13,745 bases of DNA from Palsa-504 sp050010815 (GCA_050010815.1 JBEKKH010000222.1:1-13745), one strand, 5' to 3'; positions 6,521 through 13,620 are shown, counted from the first letter of the stretch. Program-made: numbers and translations. The notes: a model not told the origin generated them from the sequence alone.

Positions 6521-7835
6521 CAAACCACAACAGGGTAGCGAATCTGGCACTCTTACCATCGCCCCTGCCGACCCCGACCCTGACCTCGATCCGCCGGACC
6601 CGGCCGCGGAGGTGCCGCTGGAACGGGTGGAAGCGCAGATCTGCGAGCTGGCCGGGCACCTGGCCGCGGCCACCTGCCGGTTCCTGATCCTGCTCGGCGA
6701 CTTCGACGCCCGCCGCGGCTGGGCCAGCTGGGACATGAACAGCTGCGCCCAGTGGCTGTCCTGGAAGTGCCAGATGGGCTCCGGGACCGCTCGGGAGCAC
6801 GTCCGGGTCGCCCGGGCACTGCGGGACCTGCCGGTACTGCGGGCCGAGTTCGGCGCCGGGCGGCTGTCCTACGCCAAGATCCGGGCGCTGACCCGGATCG
6901 CGACCCCGGCCACCGAAGCCGGCCTGGCCGAGATCGCCGGGCCGATGACCGGGAACCAGCTGGAACGGTTCGCCCGCGCCCACCGCCAGGTCACCCACGC
7001 CGACGACACCACCGCCCGGATCCGGCGGCGGCTCACCTGGCGGTTCGACGACGACGGCTCCCTGGCCGGCACGTTCCGGCTCCCCCCGCTGGCCGGCGCC
7101 GTCCTGCTCAAAGCCCTCCGCGCCGCCGCCGCCGACCTGGGCCACCTCGACCACGACCACGACCACGACGATCCGGGTGGCGGCGAAGCCGGCGTCTCCG
7201 CGGAGACGTCCCCGGCCCCCCGCACGCCCGGTCACCCCGCCGACCCGGCCCGCTGCCACGTCGAGGACGGACCCGCGATCAGCATCACCACCGCCCAGAT
7301 GATCACCTGCACCGCCGCACTCAGATGGCTCCTGCACGACCGCGACGGCACCGCCCTGCGCGCCGGACGGCGCCGCCGCCGCCCCACCTCCGCGCAACGC
7401 CGCGCCGCCCGCGACCGCGACCACAACCGCTGCCGCTTCCCCGGCTGCGAAGCCCGCCGCACCGACCTGCACCACATCCAGTACTGGGCCAACGGCGGAC
7501 CCACCGACCTGGACAACCTGATCAACCTGTGCCCCGCCCACCACATGCTCCTCCACGACCGCGGCTACCTCATCGCCGTACAACCCGGCGGGGCGTTCAC
7601 GTTCTACCGGCCCGACGGCACCCCGCTCCCGGACAGTCCCCCGCTCCCGGACCCGGACGGGACCATCGGGGACTGCCACGACGCCGGCATCACCCCGGAC
7701 ACCATCATCCCGCCCTGGTACGGCGAGAAGCTCGACCTGGACTACGCCATCTACACCAGCTTCGCCAACGCCGACTACCAAGCCCGCCACCAGCACGACG
7801 AGCAGGACGGCCAGCTGGCCGACGCTCACGGCTAA
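6513..7835 (+). CDS. DUF222 domain / HNH endonuclease-like protein (13E12-type)
   Basis: A protein of 440 residues from ATG 6513 (10 more from ATG 6483). The N-terminal two thirds is the helical DUF222 region (WDMNSCAQWLSWKC, then LSYAKIRALTRIATP and RQVTHADDTTAR). The C-terminal HNH nuclease module has CRFPGC (Cys307, Cys312), DLHHIQYWANGGPTDLDNLI with His320-His321 and the Asn, and LCPAHHMLLHD, so metal-binding and catalytic positions are all present. Between them the usual linker segment appears shortened and is replaced by a His/Asp run (LDHDHDHDDPGG) and a Pro-rich stretch before CHVEDGPAIS. These proteins are multicopy in actinomycete genomes; their biological role is uncertain, with DNA damage links suggested. 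It is flanked by gene remnants on both sides. Confidence 0.92.
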   Translation: MFDKPQQGSESGTLTIAPADPDPDLDPPDPAAEVPLERVEAQICELAGHLAAATCRFLILLGDFDARRGWASWDMNSCAQWLSWKCQMGSGTAREHVRVARALRDLPVLRAEFGAGRLSYAKIRALTRIATPATEAGLAEIAGPMTGNQLERFARAHRQVTHADDTTARIRRRLTWRFDDDGSLAGTFRLPPLAGAVLLKALRAAAADLGHLDHDHDHDDPGGGEAGVSAETSPAPRTPGHPADPARCHVEDGPAISITTAQMITCTAALRWLLHDRDGTALRAGRRRRRPTSAQRRAARDRDHNRCRFPGCEARRTDLHHIQYWANGGPTDLDNLINLCPAHHMLLHDRGYLIAVQPGGAFTFYRPDGTPLPDSPPLPDPDGTIGDCHDAGITPDTIIPPWYGEKLDLDYAIYTSFANADYQARHQHDEQDGQLADAHG

Positions 7836-7929
7836 CCGAAATCGCACCGATCACCAGTCGGCCGACCAGCTGGCCCGCCGAAGCGGTGGTCATGATCTTG
7901 CCGCCGCGACCGTAGACCCGGGGCTCAGG

Positions 7930-8162
7930 CACCCAGGTGGCCCCGAGCAGCAGCCGGGGCGGATCGTAGTCCTCGGCGATCCGCCGCCAGCGCCGCAGCA
8001 CGTTGTGCACCTCGGGCCGGTGGGCGCTGTAGACCGGGCGCTGGCCCCGGTTGATGTCCCAGGGTGATCATCCGGGGTCACGGCCGGGTTATCGCGGAAC
8101 TCCCGGTTCTTACCGATCATGTAGCAGGCGTCGATGCGGGAGCCGGCGATCCCCGCGATCCA
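7930..8162 (-). pseudogene. Remnant of a GH13 alpha-glucosidase (oligo-1,6-glucosidase/trehalose synthase type)
   Basis: On the minus strand, 8162-8061 encodes GIAGSRIDACYMIGKNREFR followed by DNPAVTPDDHP, and after a one-base shift near 8058-8063 a second frame gives DINRGQRPVYSAHRPEVHNV, then LRRWRRIAEDYDPPRLLLGATWV to about 7930. This order matches the middle of GH13 alpha-glucosidases, where GFRIDV carries the nucleophile Asp and LLGETWV the acid/base Glu. Here the Asp is kept but the Glu is replaced by Ala. Neither the N-terminal (beta/alpha)8 strands nor the C-terminal domains are present. It is a dead fragment about 75 residues long from a gene of more than 500 codons. Confidence 0.8.
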
Positions 8163-10432
8163 GCCAGAACCGCGGCCCAAGGGCCACTGCTTCCCCCCGG
8201 ATATACACGCAGAACGCGGGTTAAGTCCGGCCCGGTGGGGGGCTCGGCGGGGATTGGGGGTTGAATCGGGGGATGGATGACATGCTGCCGCCGGAGGAAG
8301 ACGCGGATGTCTCGGCCTTCTGCCGGGCGCTGAGGCTGCCCGGGCTGGCCGATATCCACACGCACTTCCTGCCGCCGCGGATGCTGCGGCGGGTCTGGGA
8401 GTACTTTGACGCGGCCGGGCCGCTGGTCGGCGTGAGCTGGCCGATCCGGTACAAGTGGAGTGACGAGGAGCGGGTGGCTCACCTGCGGAGCATGGGCGTG
8501 CGGATGTTCAGCGCGCTGGCCTACGCCCACCGGCCGGACATGGCCGCCGACCTGAACGCGTGGACGCTGGCGTTCGGGCAGGCCACGCCGGGGTGCCTGC
8601 CGTCGGCGACGTTCTATCCCGAACCCGGGGTCGCGCGGTACGTGGGCCAGGCGCTGGACGCTGGGGCGCGCATCTTCAAGATCCACCTGCAGGTTGGCGG
8701 CTTCCCGGCCGACGACCCGCAGCTCGAACCGGTCTGGGGCCTGCTCGCGGAGGCCGGGGTGCCGGTGGTCGTGCACGCGGGACACGCACCGGTCGGGACC
8801 GAGCACACCGGGCCCGGGCCGTTCGGCTCGCTGCTGGCCCGCCACCGGCGGCTGACCGCCATCGTGGCGCATATGGGCGCACCGGACTACGAGGCGTTCC
8901 TGCGGCTGGCCGCGGACTACGAGCGCGTGGCCCTGGACACCACCATGATCTTCACCGAGTTCTTCGACAAGCTGGCCCCGTTCCCCGCCACCGCCCTGCC
9001 GCTGGCACGCGAGCTCGGGCTGGGCGGCAAGATCCTGCTGGGCAGCGATTTCCCGAATATCCCCTATCCCTACGTTCGGCAGATCGCGGGGCTCGAGCGG
9101 CTCGGCTTGGGCGACGCGTGGCTGCGCGCGGTCTGCTGGGAGAATCCGGTCGCGATGTTCGGGCCGCCGCCGGAGTAAGGACGGCCGGGACTCGGGCTGG
9201 GTGCGGGCGGCGGGCTGGGTGAGGGCAGCCAGGGCGACGGCGCCGACCGCGATGGCCAGGCCGGGGCCGATCAGCGCCCAGCGGGTCCCGGCGGTGGCGG
9301 CGATCGCGGCCACGACGAACGCGCCGGCCGGGACGAAGCCGATGAAACCCGCGTTGTAGGCGCTGAGCGCGTGCCCGCGCTGGGCGGCCGGGGTGGCCTG
9401 CATAACGTAGACGGTCGCGCTGGCCGCGAAGAGCTGGGTGGCCGCGCCGAGCGCGACCATGATCATGTCGTAGGCCCACGCCACGGGCATCACCGCGGCC
9501 ACGCATTCGGCGACGCCGAAGGCTAGGGACCAGGCGATGAACTCCAGCGGGCCGGGGTCCTTGCGCCGCGAGGAGTAGTAGTTCCCGGCGATCCCGCCGA
9601 CCCCCATGAACGTGCCGAACAGCCCGAAGCCGACCGCGCCGAGGTGGAAGACCTTGCCGGCCATCAGCGGATTTGTCACCGCGAACTGGAGGCCGAAGCC
9701 GCCGACGAGCAGCGCCATCGCCACCGCGGCCTGGACCCCGGGCGGCAGGTCGAGCAGCCAGCGGAAGCGCTGGGCCCGAGAGGCTTCGGGGTCAGCGGCC
9801 GCGCCTGGCTTCATCCGCCCGGACAGCCTGGCCAGGACCGCGATCACGCCGAGGAACGAGGCGGCGTCGAGGAAGAACACCGCGGTCTCGCCGCTGACGG
9901 CGATGATGATCCCGGCCACGCCCGGACCGGCGATCCTGGCCAGCCCGGTGACGGTGGCGAACAGGGAGCTGCCCCGGCGCAGCTCGCCCGGGCCGACCAG
10001 GTCCAGCATGAACGTCTGGCGGGCCGGCAGGTCCACGCACTGGACGCAGCCGATTGCGAACGAGAGCGGCACCAGGTACCAGGTCGTCATCCAGCCGGCG
10101 AGCAGCGGAAGGCCGATGGCCAGCGCCCCAGCGGCCTGCAGGCCCTGGGTCGTCATCGCGACCCGGGCGGCCCGGTGCCGGGCCACGATGGTCCCGGCCC
10201 GGCGGCTGAACAGCAGCATCGGCAGGCACTGCGCCGCGTCGATGGCCGCCAGCGCCGGAGCGCCGCCGTACCTGATGTGCAGCGCGAGCCAGAACAGCGC
10301 GGTATAGCTCATCATCGTGCCGAACAGGGACAGCACCTGCGAGGCCAGGTACCAGCGGTAGCCCGCGCTGGCTACGCCGACAGCCGGACGCGTTGGCCTG
10401 CTTTCTGCTCCTGCGTCGTCCGATCCGGCCAC
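8117..10432 (-). CDS. MFS exporter (EntS/DHA3-like) with a stop-less 3' end
   Basis: GTG 10432 opens a frame of 771 codons. Residues from about 25 to 410 form a complete MFS transporter: repeated hydrophobic spans, a loop with DLPARQTFMLDLVGPGELRR and the LARIAGPGVAG segment typical of EntS-like MFS_3 exporters, and a charged central loop (SGRMKPGAAADPEASRAQRF). Transporters of this group end near 410-430 residues. Here residue 418 lies opposite the stop codon of the convergent amidohydrolase, and no stop occurs until 8117, adding 353 residues of low-complexity Arg/Pro/Gly-rich antisense sequence. The real protein part is thus about 9180-10432. The stop may have been lost by a 3' deletion, or the tail may be made. 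The start is leaderless in type: -10 TACTGT 6 nt before the GTG. Confidence 0.85.
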   Translation of the reverse strand: MAGSDDAGAESRPTRPAVGVASAGYRWYLASQVLSLFGTMMSYTALFWLALHIRYGGAPALAAIDAAQCLPMLLFSRRAGTIVARHRAARVAMTTQGLQAAGALAIGLPLLAGWMTTWYLVPLSFAIGCVQCVDLPARQTFMLDLVGPGELRRGSSLFATVTGLARIAGPGVAGIIIAVSGETAVFFLDAASFLGVIAVLARLSGRMKPGAAADPEASRAQRFRWLLDLPPGVQAAVAMALLVGGFGLQFAVTNPLMAGKVFHLGAVGFGLFGTFMGVGGIAGNYYSSRRKDPGPLEFIAWSLAFGVAECVAAVMPVAWAYDMIMVALGAATQLFAASATVYVMQATPAAQRGHALSAYNAGFIGFVPAGAFVVAAIAATAGTRWALIGPGLAIAVGAVALAALTQPAARTQPESRPSLLRRRPEHRDRILPADRAQPRVAQAEPLEPRDLPNVGIGDIREIAAQQDLAAQPELACQRQGGGGERGQLVEELGEDHGGVQGHALVVRGQPQERLVVRCAHMRHDGGQPPVAGQQRAERPGPGVLGPDRCVSRVHDHRHPGLREQAPDRFELRVVGREAANLQVDLEDARPSVQRLAHVPRDPGFGIERRRRQAPRRGLPERQRPRVQVGGHVRPVGVGQRAEHPHAHAPQVSHPLLVTPLVPDRPAHADQRPGRVKVLPDPPQHPRRQEVRVDIGQPGQPQRPAEGRDIRVFLRRQHVIHPPIQPPIPAEPPTGPDLTRVLRVYPGGSSGPWAAVLAGSRGSPAPASTPAT
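8273..9178 (+). CDS. Amidohydrolase family protein (ACMSD-like, amidohydrolase_2 type)
   Basis: From ATG 8273 the protein is 301 residues. TIM-barrel amidohydrolase metal sites are visible: HxH in LADIHTHFLPP (His29, His31), KIHLQVGGF in the middle barrel strand, VVVHAGHAP, VAHMG, and the late Asp in ILLGSDFPNIPYPYV, which usually acts as the catalytic base. The pattern fits the amidohydrolase_2 clan, which includes decarboxylases such as ACMSD and various lactonases and hydrolases; the substrate is not deducible. ATG 8282 is an alternative start with a GGGGG run 9 nt before it. The gene is convergent with the MFS exporter and contains no TTA, CTA or TCA codons in frame, which leaves the opposite strand open throughout. 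Confidence 0.9.
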   Translation: MDDMLPPEEDADVSAFCRALRLPGLADIHTHFLPPRMLRRVWEYFDAAGPLVGVSWPIRYKWSDEERVAHLRSMGVRMFSALAYAHRPDMAADLNAWTLAFGQATPGCLPSATFYPEPGVARYVGQALDAGARIFKIHLQVGGFPADDPQLEPVWGLLAEAGVPVVVHAGHAPVGTEHTGPGPFGSLLARHRRLTAIVAHMGAPDYEAFLRLAADYERVALDTTMIFTEFFDKLAPFPATALPLARELGLGGKILLGSDFPNIPYPYVRQIAGLERLGLGDAWLRAVCWENPVAMFGPPPE

Positions 10433-10438
10433 CGGGTC

Positions 10439-10467
10439 ACAGTAAATGCCATTAATCGCAATGACAA
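10439..10467 (-). promoter_or_regulatory. Leaderless promoter of the MFS gene
   Basis: On the minus strand TTGTCA (10462-10467; 5/6 to -35) and TACTGT (10439-10444; TANNNT) are separated by the ideal 17 nt. Six bases then lead to GTG 10432, so transcription would begin at the start codon itself. No Shine-Dalgarno sequence is present. Of the leaderless candidates in this window it is the only one with both hexamers well matched. Confidence 0.65.
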
Positions 10468-10525
10468 GTAAGTTGCCGAGGTGAGACCCATTATCGCGGT
10501 ATCAGACATGGGTGCTCCCTACCTC

Positions 10526-10561
10526 CCGGTGCGGTTCGGCTGACCGGTGCGGTTCAGCTGA
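10526..10561. repeat. Tandem 18-bp repeat upstream of the alpha/beta-hydrolase
   Basis: CCGGTGCGGTTCGGCTGA (10526-10543) is followed directly by CCGGTGCGGTTCAGCTGA (10544-10561), one mismatch. The pair lies in the divergent region between the MFS and hydrolase genes, about 50 bp before the hydrolase start. Directly repeated sites at this position could bind a regulator, but could also be a slippage duplication. Confidence 0.8.
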
Positions 10562-10611
10562 CGTAGGTGGCCATGGGAGTGCCCGCCGGCATCCCGAAAG
10601 GCAACGTACCT

Positions 10612-11367
10612 ATGCATGTCACATCTTTGCGCCTGGAATCCGAGACGACCTCGGACGGTGTCTCCGAACGCCTGTTTACCCTTGGCGACATCACCGGCGT
10701 GTTCTGGTCACCCGTCGGCGCGACCGGCCGACGGCCGCTGGTGCTGCTCGGACACGGCGGTGGCCGTGGGCACAAGAAGGCGCCGGGCGGGGTCGCCCGG
10801 GCCCGGCGTTACGTGGCCGACTGCGGCTTCGCGGTGGCGGCCATCGATGCCCCGGGGTTCGGCGACCGGCCCAAAACCGAACGGGACGAGCAGTTCATCG
10901 CGGGCATCAGGGCCCGGGCGGCGGCCGGCGAGCCCATCGGGCCGCACGTCGCCCGCTACAACGCGGTGCTGGCGGCGCAGGCGGTCCCCGAGTGGCAGGC
11001 CACCCTGGACGCCCTGGCCGAGCTTGACCCCGTCGGTCCCGGCGGCCCGGTGGGCTACTGGGGCGTCTCGCTGGGCAGCGCGCTCGGCATCCCGCTGGTC
11101 GCGGCCGAGCCGCGGATCACCGCCGCCGTGTTTGGCCTGGCGGGCCACGAGACCCTGACCGAGGCGGCGGCCCGGGTGCGCGTCCCGGTCCAGTTCTTGC
11201 TGCAGTGGGACGACGAACTGGTACCGCGCGACGCGGGACTCGCGCTGTTCGGCGCCTTCGGCTCCGGCGAGAAGACGCTGCACGCCAACCCCGGCCGCCA
11301 CGCGGAGGTACCCGGGTTCGAGCTGGAGGACTCCGAGCGCTTCTTCACCCGGCACCTTCTGCCGTAG
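10612..11367 (+). CDS. Alpha/beta-hydrolase (dienelactone hydrolase/esterase-like)
   Basis: From ATG 10612 the protein is 251 residues. AAAGG about 10 nt upstream supports this start over the in-frame ATG 10573. The alpha/beta-hydrolase layout is clear: oxyanion segment LVLLGHGGG (His48), nucleophile elbow GYWGVSLGSALG with Ser153, an acid Asp in LLQWDDELVPRD (Asp200/201) and the catalytic His in NPGRHAEVPGFE (His230). No signal peptide or membrane segment is visible, so it should act in the cytosol as an esterase or lactone-type hydrolase of unknown substrate. It is divergent from the MFS exporter, a common layout for an exporter or detoxifying pair, but no regulator gene lies between them. 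Confidence 0.9.
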   Translation: MHVTSLRLESETTSDGVSERLFTLGDITGVFWSPVGATGRRPLVLLGHGGGRGHKKAPGGVARARRYVADCGFAVAAIDAPGFGDRPKTERDEQFIAGIRARAAAGEPIGPHVARYNAVLAAQAVPEWQATLDALAELDPVGPGGPVGYWGVSLGSALGIPLVAAEPRITAAVFGLAGHETLTEAAARVRVPVQFLLQWDDELVPRDAGLALFGAFGSGEKTLHANPGRHAEVPGFELEDSERFFTRHLLP

Positions 11368-11374
11368 CGCGCGT

Positions 11375-11398
11375 GGCCCGGTGGGCGGCGGCCGGGCC
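11375..11398 (+). terminator. GC-rich hairpin after the alpha/beta-hydrolase
   Basis: GGCCCGG (11375-11381) and CCGGGCC (11392-11398) are perfect 7-bp arms around a 10-nt loop, starting 7 nt after the hydrolase stop codon. There is no T-tract, but actinomycete terminators often lack one. It also lies just upstream of the next gene's -10 element. Confidence 0.4.
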
Positions 11399-11409
11399 GT
11401 GGCGGTTGG

Positions 11410-11415
11410 TACTGT
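11410..11415 (+). promoter_or_regulatory. Leaderless-type -10 element of the SBP-like gene
   Basis: TACTGT, the same hexamer as in the MFS promoter, stands 7 nt before GTG 11423. No convincing -35 and no Shine-Dalgarno sequence are visible. The spacing points to GTG 11423 as both transcription and translation start, in preference to GTG 11414 or 11381. Confidence 0.45.
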
Positions 11416-11422
11416 GGCCGTC

Positions 11423-12154
11423 GTGAGCGGTGGCCGGGACGAGCTGACCAGGGATCTGGTGCCTGGCGGCGTGCTGCGCGCCGCGATCAACCTGGGTAAC
11501 CCGGTCCTGGCCACGGGTACCGCCGCGGCCCCGGCCGGGGTGACGGTGGACATCGCCCGCGAGCTTGGCGCGCGGCTCGGGGTCCCGGTGGACCTCGTCT
11601 GCTTTGACGCCGCCCGGGAGAGCTTCGAGGCGCTGGTGCGGGGTCGCGCCGACATCTGCTTTCTGGCCATCGAGCCAGCCCGGGCGGCCGAGGTCGCCTT
11701 CACCGCGCCGTACGCGGTGATCGAGGGGGTGTTCGTGGTTCCCGAGGACTCCGGCATCACCACGCTCGCCGACGTCGATCGCGAACACGTGCGTATCGGC
11801 GTGAACGAAGGGTCGGCGTATGACTTGTTTCTGTCCCGGACCCTGCAGCGGGCTCACCTGGTGCGCGGGCCGGACGGGCTCGGCCTGTTCCGCGAGCAGG
11901 ACCTGGAGGCCGGCGCCGGCATCAGGCAGTCGGTCGAGGGCTTCGTCGCCCGCCATCCCGGGTTCCGCCTGATCGATGAGCGGTTCATGCAGATCAGGCA
12001 GGCCCTCGGCACCGGCAGGACCCGCGCGCCCGGCACCATCCGGTTTCTCGCCGCGACCATCGAAGAGCTGAAAGCCACCGGATTCATCGGCGACGCGCTG
12101 CGGCGCTCAGGCCAGGACGGCGCTACGGTGGCGCCGGCCGAGTCAGCCGTCTGA
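11423..12154 (+). CDS. Solute-binding-protein family 3 fold protein without signal peptide
   Basis: From GTG 11423 the protein is 243 residues and falls in the SBP_bac_3 family: GGVLRAAINLGNPVL opens the fold, GVTVDIARELGARLG is the usual first-lobe helix, and ADICFLAIEPARAAEVAFTA with Arg87 corresponds to the segment whose Arg binds the ligand carboxylate in amino acid binders. The hinge and second lobe follow (VRIGVNEGSAYDLF). No hydrophobic signal sequence or lipobox Cys precedes the domain even from the earlier starts, and no ABC permease or ATPase gene is adjacent. It is therefore unlikely to be a normal exported transport receptor. It may be a cytosolic ligand sensor or an enzyme on this fold, such as the dehydratases known to derive from it. 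Function uncertain. Confidence 0.85.
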   Translation: MSGGRDELTRDLVPGGVLRAAINLGNPVLATGTAAAPAGVTVDIARELGARLGVPVDLVCFDAARESFEALVRGRADICFLAIEPARAAEVAFTAPYAVIEGVFVVPEDSGITTLADVDREHVRIGVNEGSAYDLFLSRTLQRAHLVRGPDGLGLFREQDLEAGAGIRQSVEGFVARHPGFRLIDERFMQIRQALGTGRTRAPGTIRFLAATIEELKATGFIGDALRRSGQDGATVAPAESAV

Positions 12155-12166
12155 GCCTCGCGTCAT

Positions 12167-12979
12167 TTAGGACAGCGTCACGGTGAGGGGGGTCGCCCGC
12201 GCCGGGACGAGCACGGTGCTGCTGGCGCCGGACTCGCGGACCAGCGAGGTGAAGTGGCCGGGGTCGCCGGTGTTGCTGGCGATCGCGTCGTAGTGCATGG
12301 GGATGACGTAGGCCGGGTCGACCTGGGAGCACAGCCAGGCGGCCTCGGTCTCGTTCATGTTGCCGACCATGCCGTTCGCCTCGCGCATGTGGTCGCGGCC
12401 GTTGATCGGGATCATCAGCACGTCGGGGGCGAGGGCGGACACGGCACCGGGAAGCTCGGGGTAGACCAGGCCGTCTCCGGCGTGGAAAAACCGGACGCCG
12501 CCGATGTCCACCGCGTAGCCGAGGAACCGGACCGGGCCGCCGTCCGGCGCGAACTCGTACACCACCGGCTTGTCACCGCCGAGGCCGTGCAGCGCGGGCA
12601 CCGGGTGCACGGTCACGTCCCCGTCGGTCAGCTCCTCTCCCGGCACCGCGCCAAGCAGGCGGTCGGCGGCCAGCCCGCCGCCGACCGCGATCTCGATCAC
12701 CGGCGCGGGCATCACGATCCGGGCGCTGGCGTTGACCGCGCAGAATTTCCGCAGGAACGGCAGGTCCAGATGATCTACGTGCTCGTGGGTGCAGAGCACG
12801 AGCGTGATGTCGGCGAAGCCGGCCGCGGTGGCGGGAGGCGGGTAGCGGCGGTCGTCCCGGTCGGTCAGGAACGGGTCGATCAGTACCCGGCTATCACCCG
12901 CCGCGAGGCGGAAACCCGACTGGCCGTACCAGGTGATGGATGCGTGAGGGCCGGGCCGTTCGGCATGATTGTCTGTCAT
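12167..12979 (-). CDS. MBL-fold metallo-hydrolase (UlaG-like)
   Basis: A 270-residue protein starting at ATG 12979. The metallo-beta-lactamase signature THEHVDHLD is complete (His65, His67, Asp69, His70), and later metal ligands appear in FFHAGDG (Asp) and VIPMHYD (His). The GQSGF and IDPFLTD motifs near the N-terminus and GRDHMREANGMVGNMNETEA fit the UlaG-like group, whose best-known member is L-ascorbate-6-phosphate lactonase. Other members have unrelated substrates, so no reaction is assigned. It lies 9 nt after the stop of the histidine phosphatase, on the same strand, so the two are probably co-transcribed. No Shine-Dalgarno sequence is seen before the ATG. Its 3' end converges on the SBP-like gene with a 12-nt gap. 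Confidence 0.9.
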   Translation of the reverse strand: MTDNHAERPGPHASITWYGQSGFRLAAGDSRVLIDPFLTDRDDRRYPPPATAAGFADITLVLCTHEHVDHLDLPFLRKFCAVNASARIVMPAPVIEIAVGGGLAADRLLGAVPGEELTDGDVTVHPVPALHGLGGDKPVVYEFAPDGGPVRFLGYAVDIGGVRFFHAGDGLVYPELPGAVSALAPDVLMIPINGRDHMREANGMVGNMNETEAAWLCSQVDPAYVIPMHYDAIASNTGDPGHFTSLVRESGASSTVLVPARATPLTVTLS

Positions 12980-12988
12980 GTTCTGACG

Positions 12989-13612
12989 TTAACGGTCGTC
13001 GCTGAGAACGATGGGCTCGGGCAGGGTGCCCGCGTTGTGCTCGAGCAGCCGCCACCGGCCGTGCCGCTGGCCCAGCACCGACCACGAGCAGTTGGACAGC
13101 GGGCCGAGCGCGCCGGAGGTCTCGTCGGGCAAGCCGAGCAGCCGTGACATCCCGAGTCGCAGCGCGGCGCCGTGGCTGACCACGACGGCGAGGCCGCCCG
13201 CCGGGCCGTCTCCGCCGACCGCCGTGGCCAGCCGGAGCAGCGCGGCCGCGACCCGGTCGGCCACCACGCTCGACGGCTCGCCGTCGGGCGGAGTCCAGCT
13301 CATGTGCTCGGCGGGGTAGCGCTCGCGGATGTCCGCGTCGGTCAGGCCCTCCCAGGCACCGCCGTGCCGCTCGCGCAGGTCCTTGTCGAGGACCACGTCC
13401 AGCCCTGTCAGCCGGGCCAGCGGAGCCGCGGTGCTCGTGGCCCGGATCAGGTCCGAAGAGACGATCAGGTCGGGGCGCAGTGCGGCCAGCAGCGGGGCCG
13501 CACGCTCGGCTTGCGCCTGACCGGTCGGATCAAGCGGGATGTCGCTCTGCCCCTGGAACCGGCGCTCGGCGTTCCAGGCCGTCTGGCCGTGGCGCCACAA
13601 GACCAGCCGCAC
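12989..13612 (-). CDS. Histidine phosphatase (phosphoglycerate mutase-like) family protein
   Basis: 207 residues from GTG 13612. The phosphatase core is intact: LVLWRHGQT with His8 as the phosphorylated residue, Arg-rich ERRFQGQSD, the acid Glu81 in LRERHGGAWEG, and the second His in VVVSHGAALRLG. Members hydrolyse diverse phosphate esters in the cytosol. In many actinomycetes a gene of this kind directly follows rsfS, the ribosomal silencing factor, and the reading frame tail just upstream here fits that order. A strong GGGAGGA lies at 13629-13635, but 16 nt from the GTG, farther than optimal; coupling to the upstream stop at 13621 may help initiation. Confidence 0.92.
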   Translation of the reverse strand: MRLVLWRHGQTAWNAERRFQGQSDIPLDPTGQAQAERAAPLLAALRPDLIVSSDLIRATSTAAPLARLTGLDVVLDKDLRERHGGAWEGLTDADIRERYPAEHMSWTPPDGEPSSVVADRVAAALLRLATAVGGDGPAGGLAVVVSHGAALRLGMSRLLGLPDETSGALGPLSNCSWSVLGQRHGRWRLLEHNAGTLPEPIVLSDDR

Positions 13613-13620
13613 CTGGTCGC

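Noticed and set aside
5947..6687. A single 246-codon protein from the PPOX start into the HNH gene
   Set aside because: Only the first 71 codons resemble a family; the rest is out-of-frame sequence, including part of the HNH gene in the wrong frame.
6486..7847. A 453-codon minus-strand frame opposite the HNH gene
   Set aside because: It is a Gly/Val/Ala-rich mirror of the HNH gene with no recognisable domain; high G+C leaves antisense frames open.
7806..7885. An imperfect inverted repeat (CCAGCTGGCCGAC versus GTCGGCC and CCAGCTGG) at the end of the HNH gene as a terminator
   Set aside because: A 4-nt bulge interrupts the pairing and the left arm lies inside the coding sequence, so support is too weak.
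12986..12991. A leaderless -10 (TAACGT) 6 nt before the MBL-fold gene
   Set aside because: It overlaps the TAA stop of the histidine phosphatase and has no good -35; co-transcription with that gene 9 nt upstream explains the layout better.
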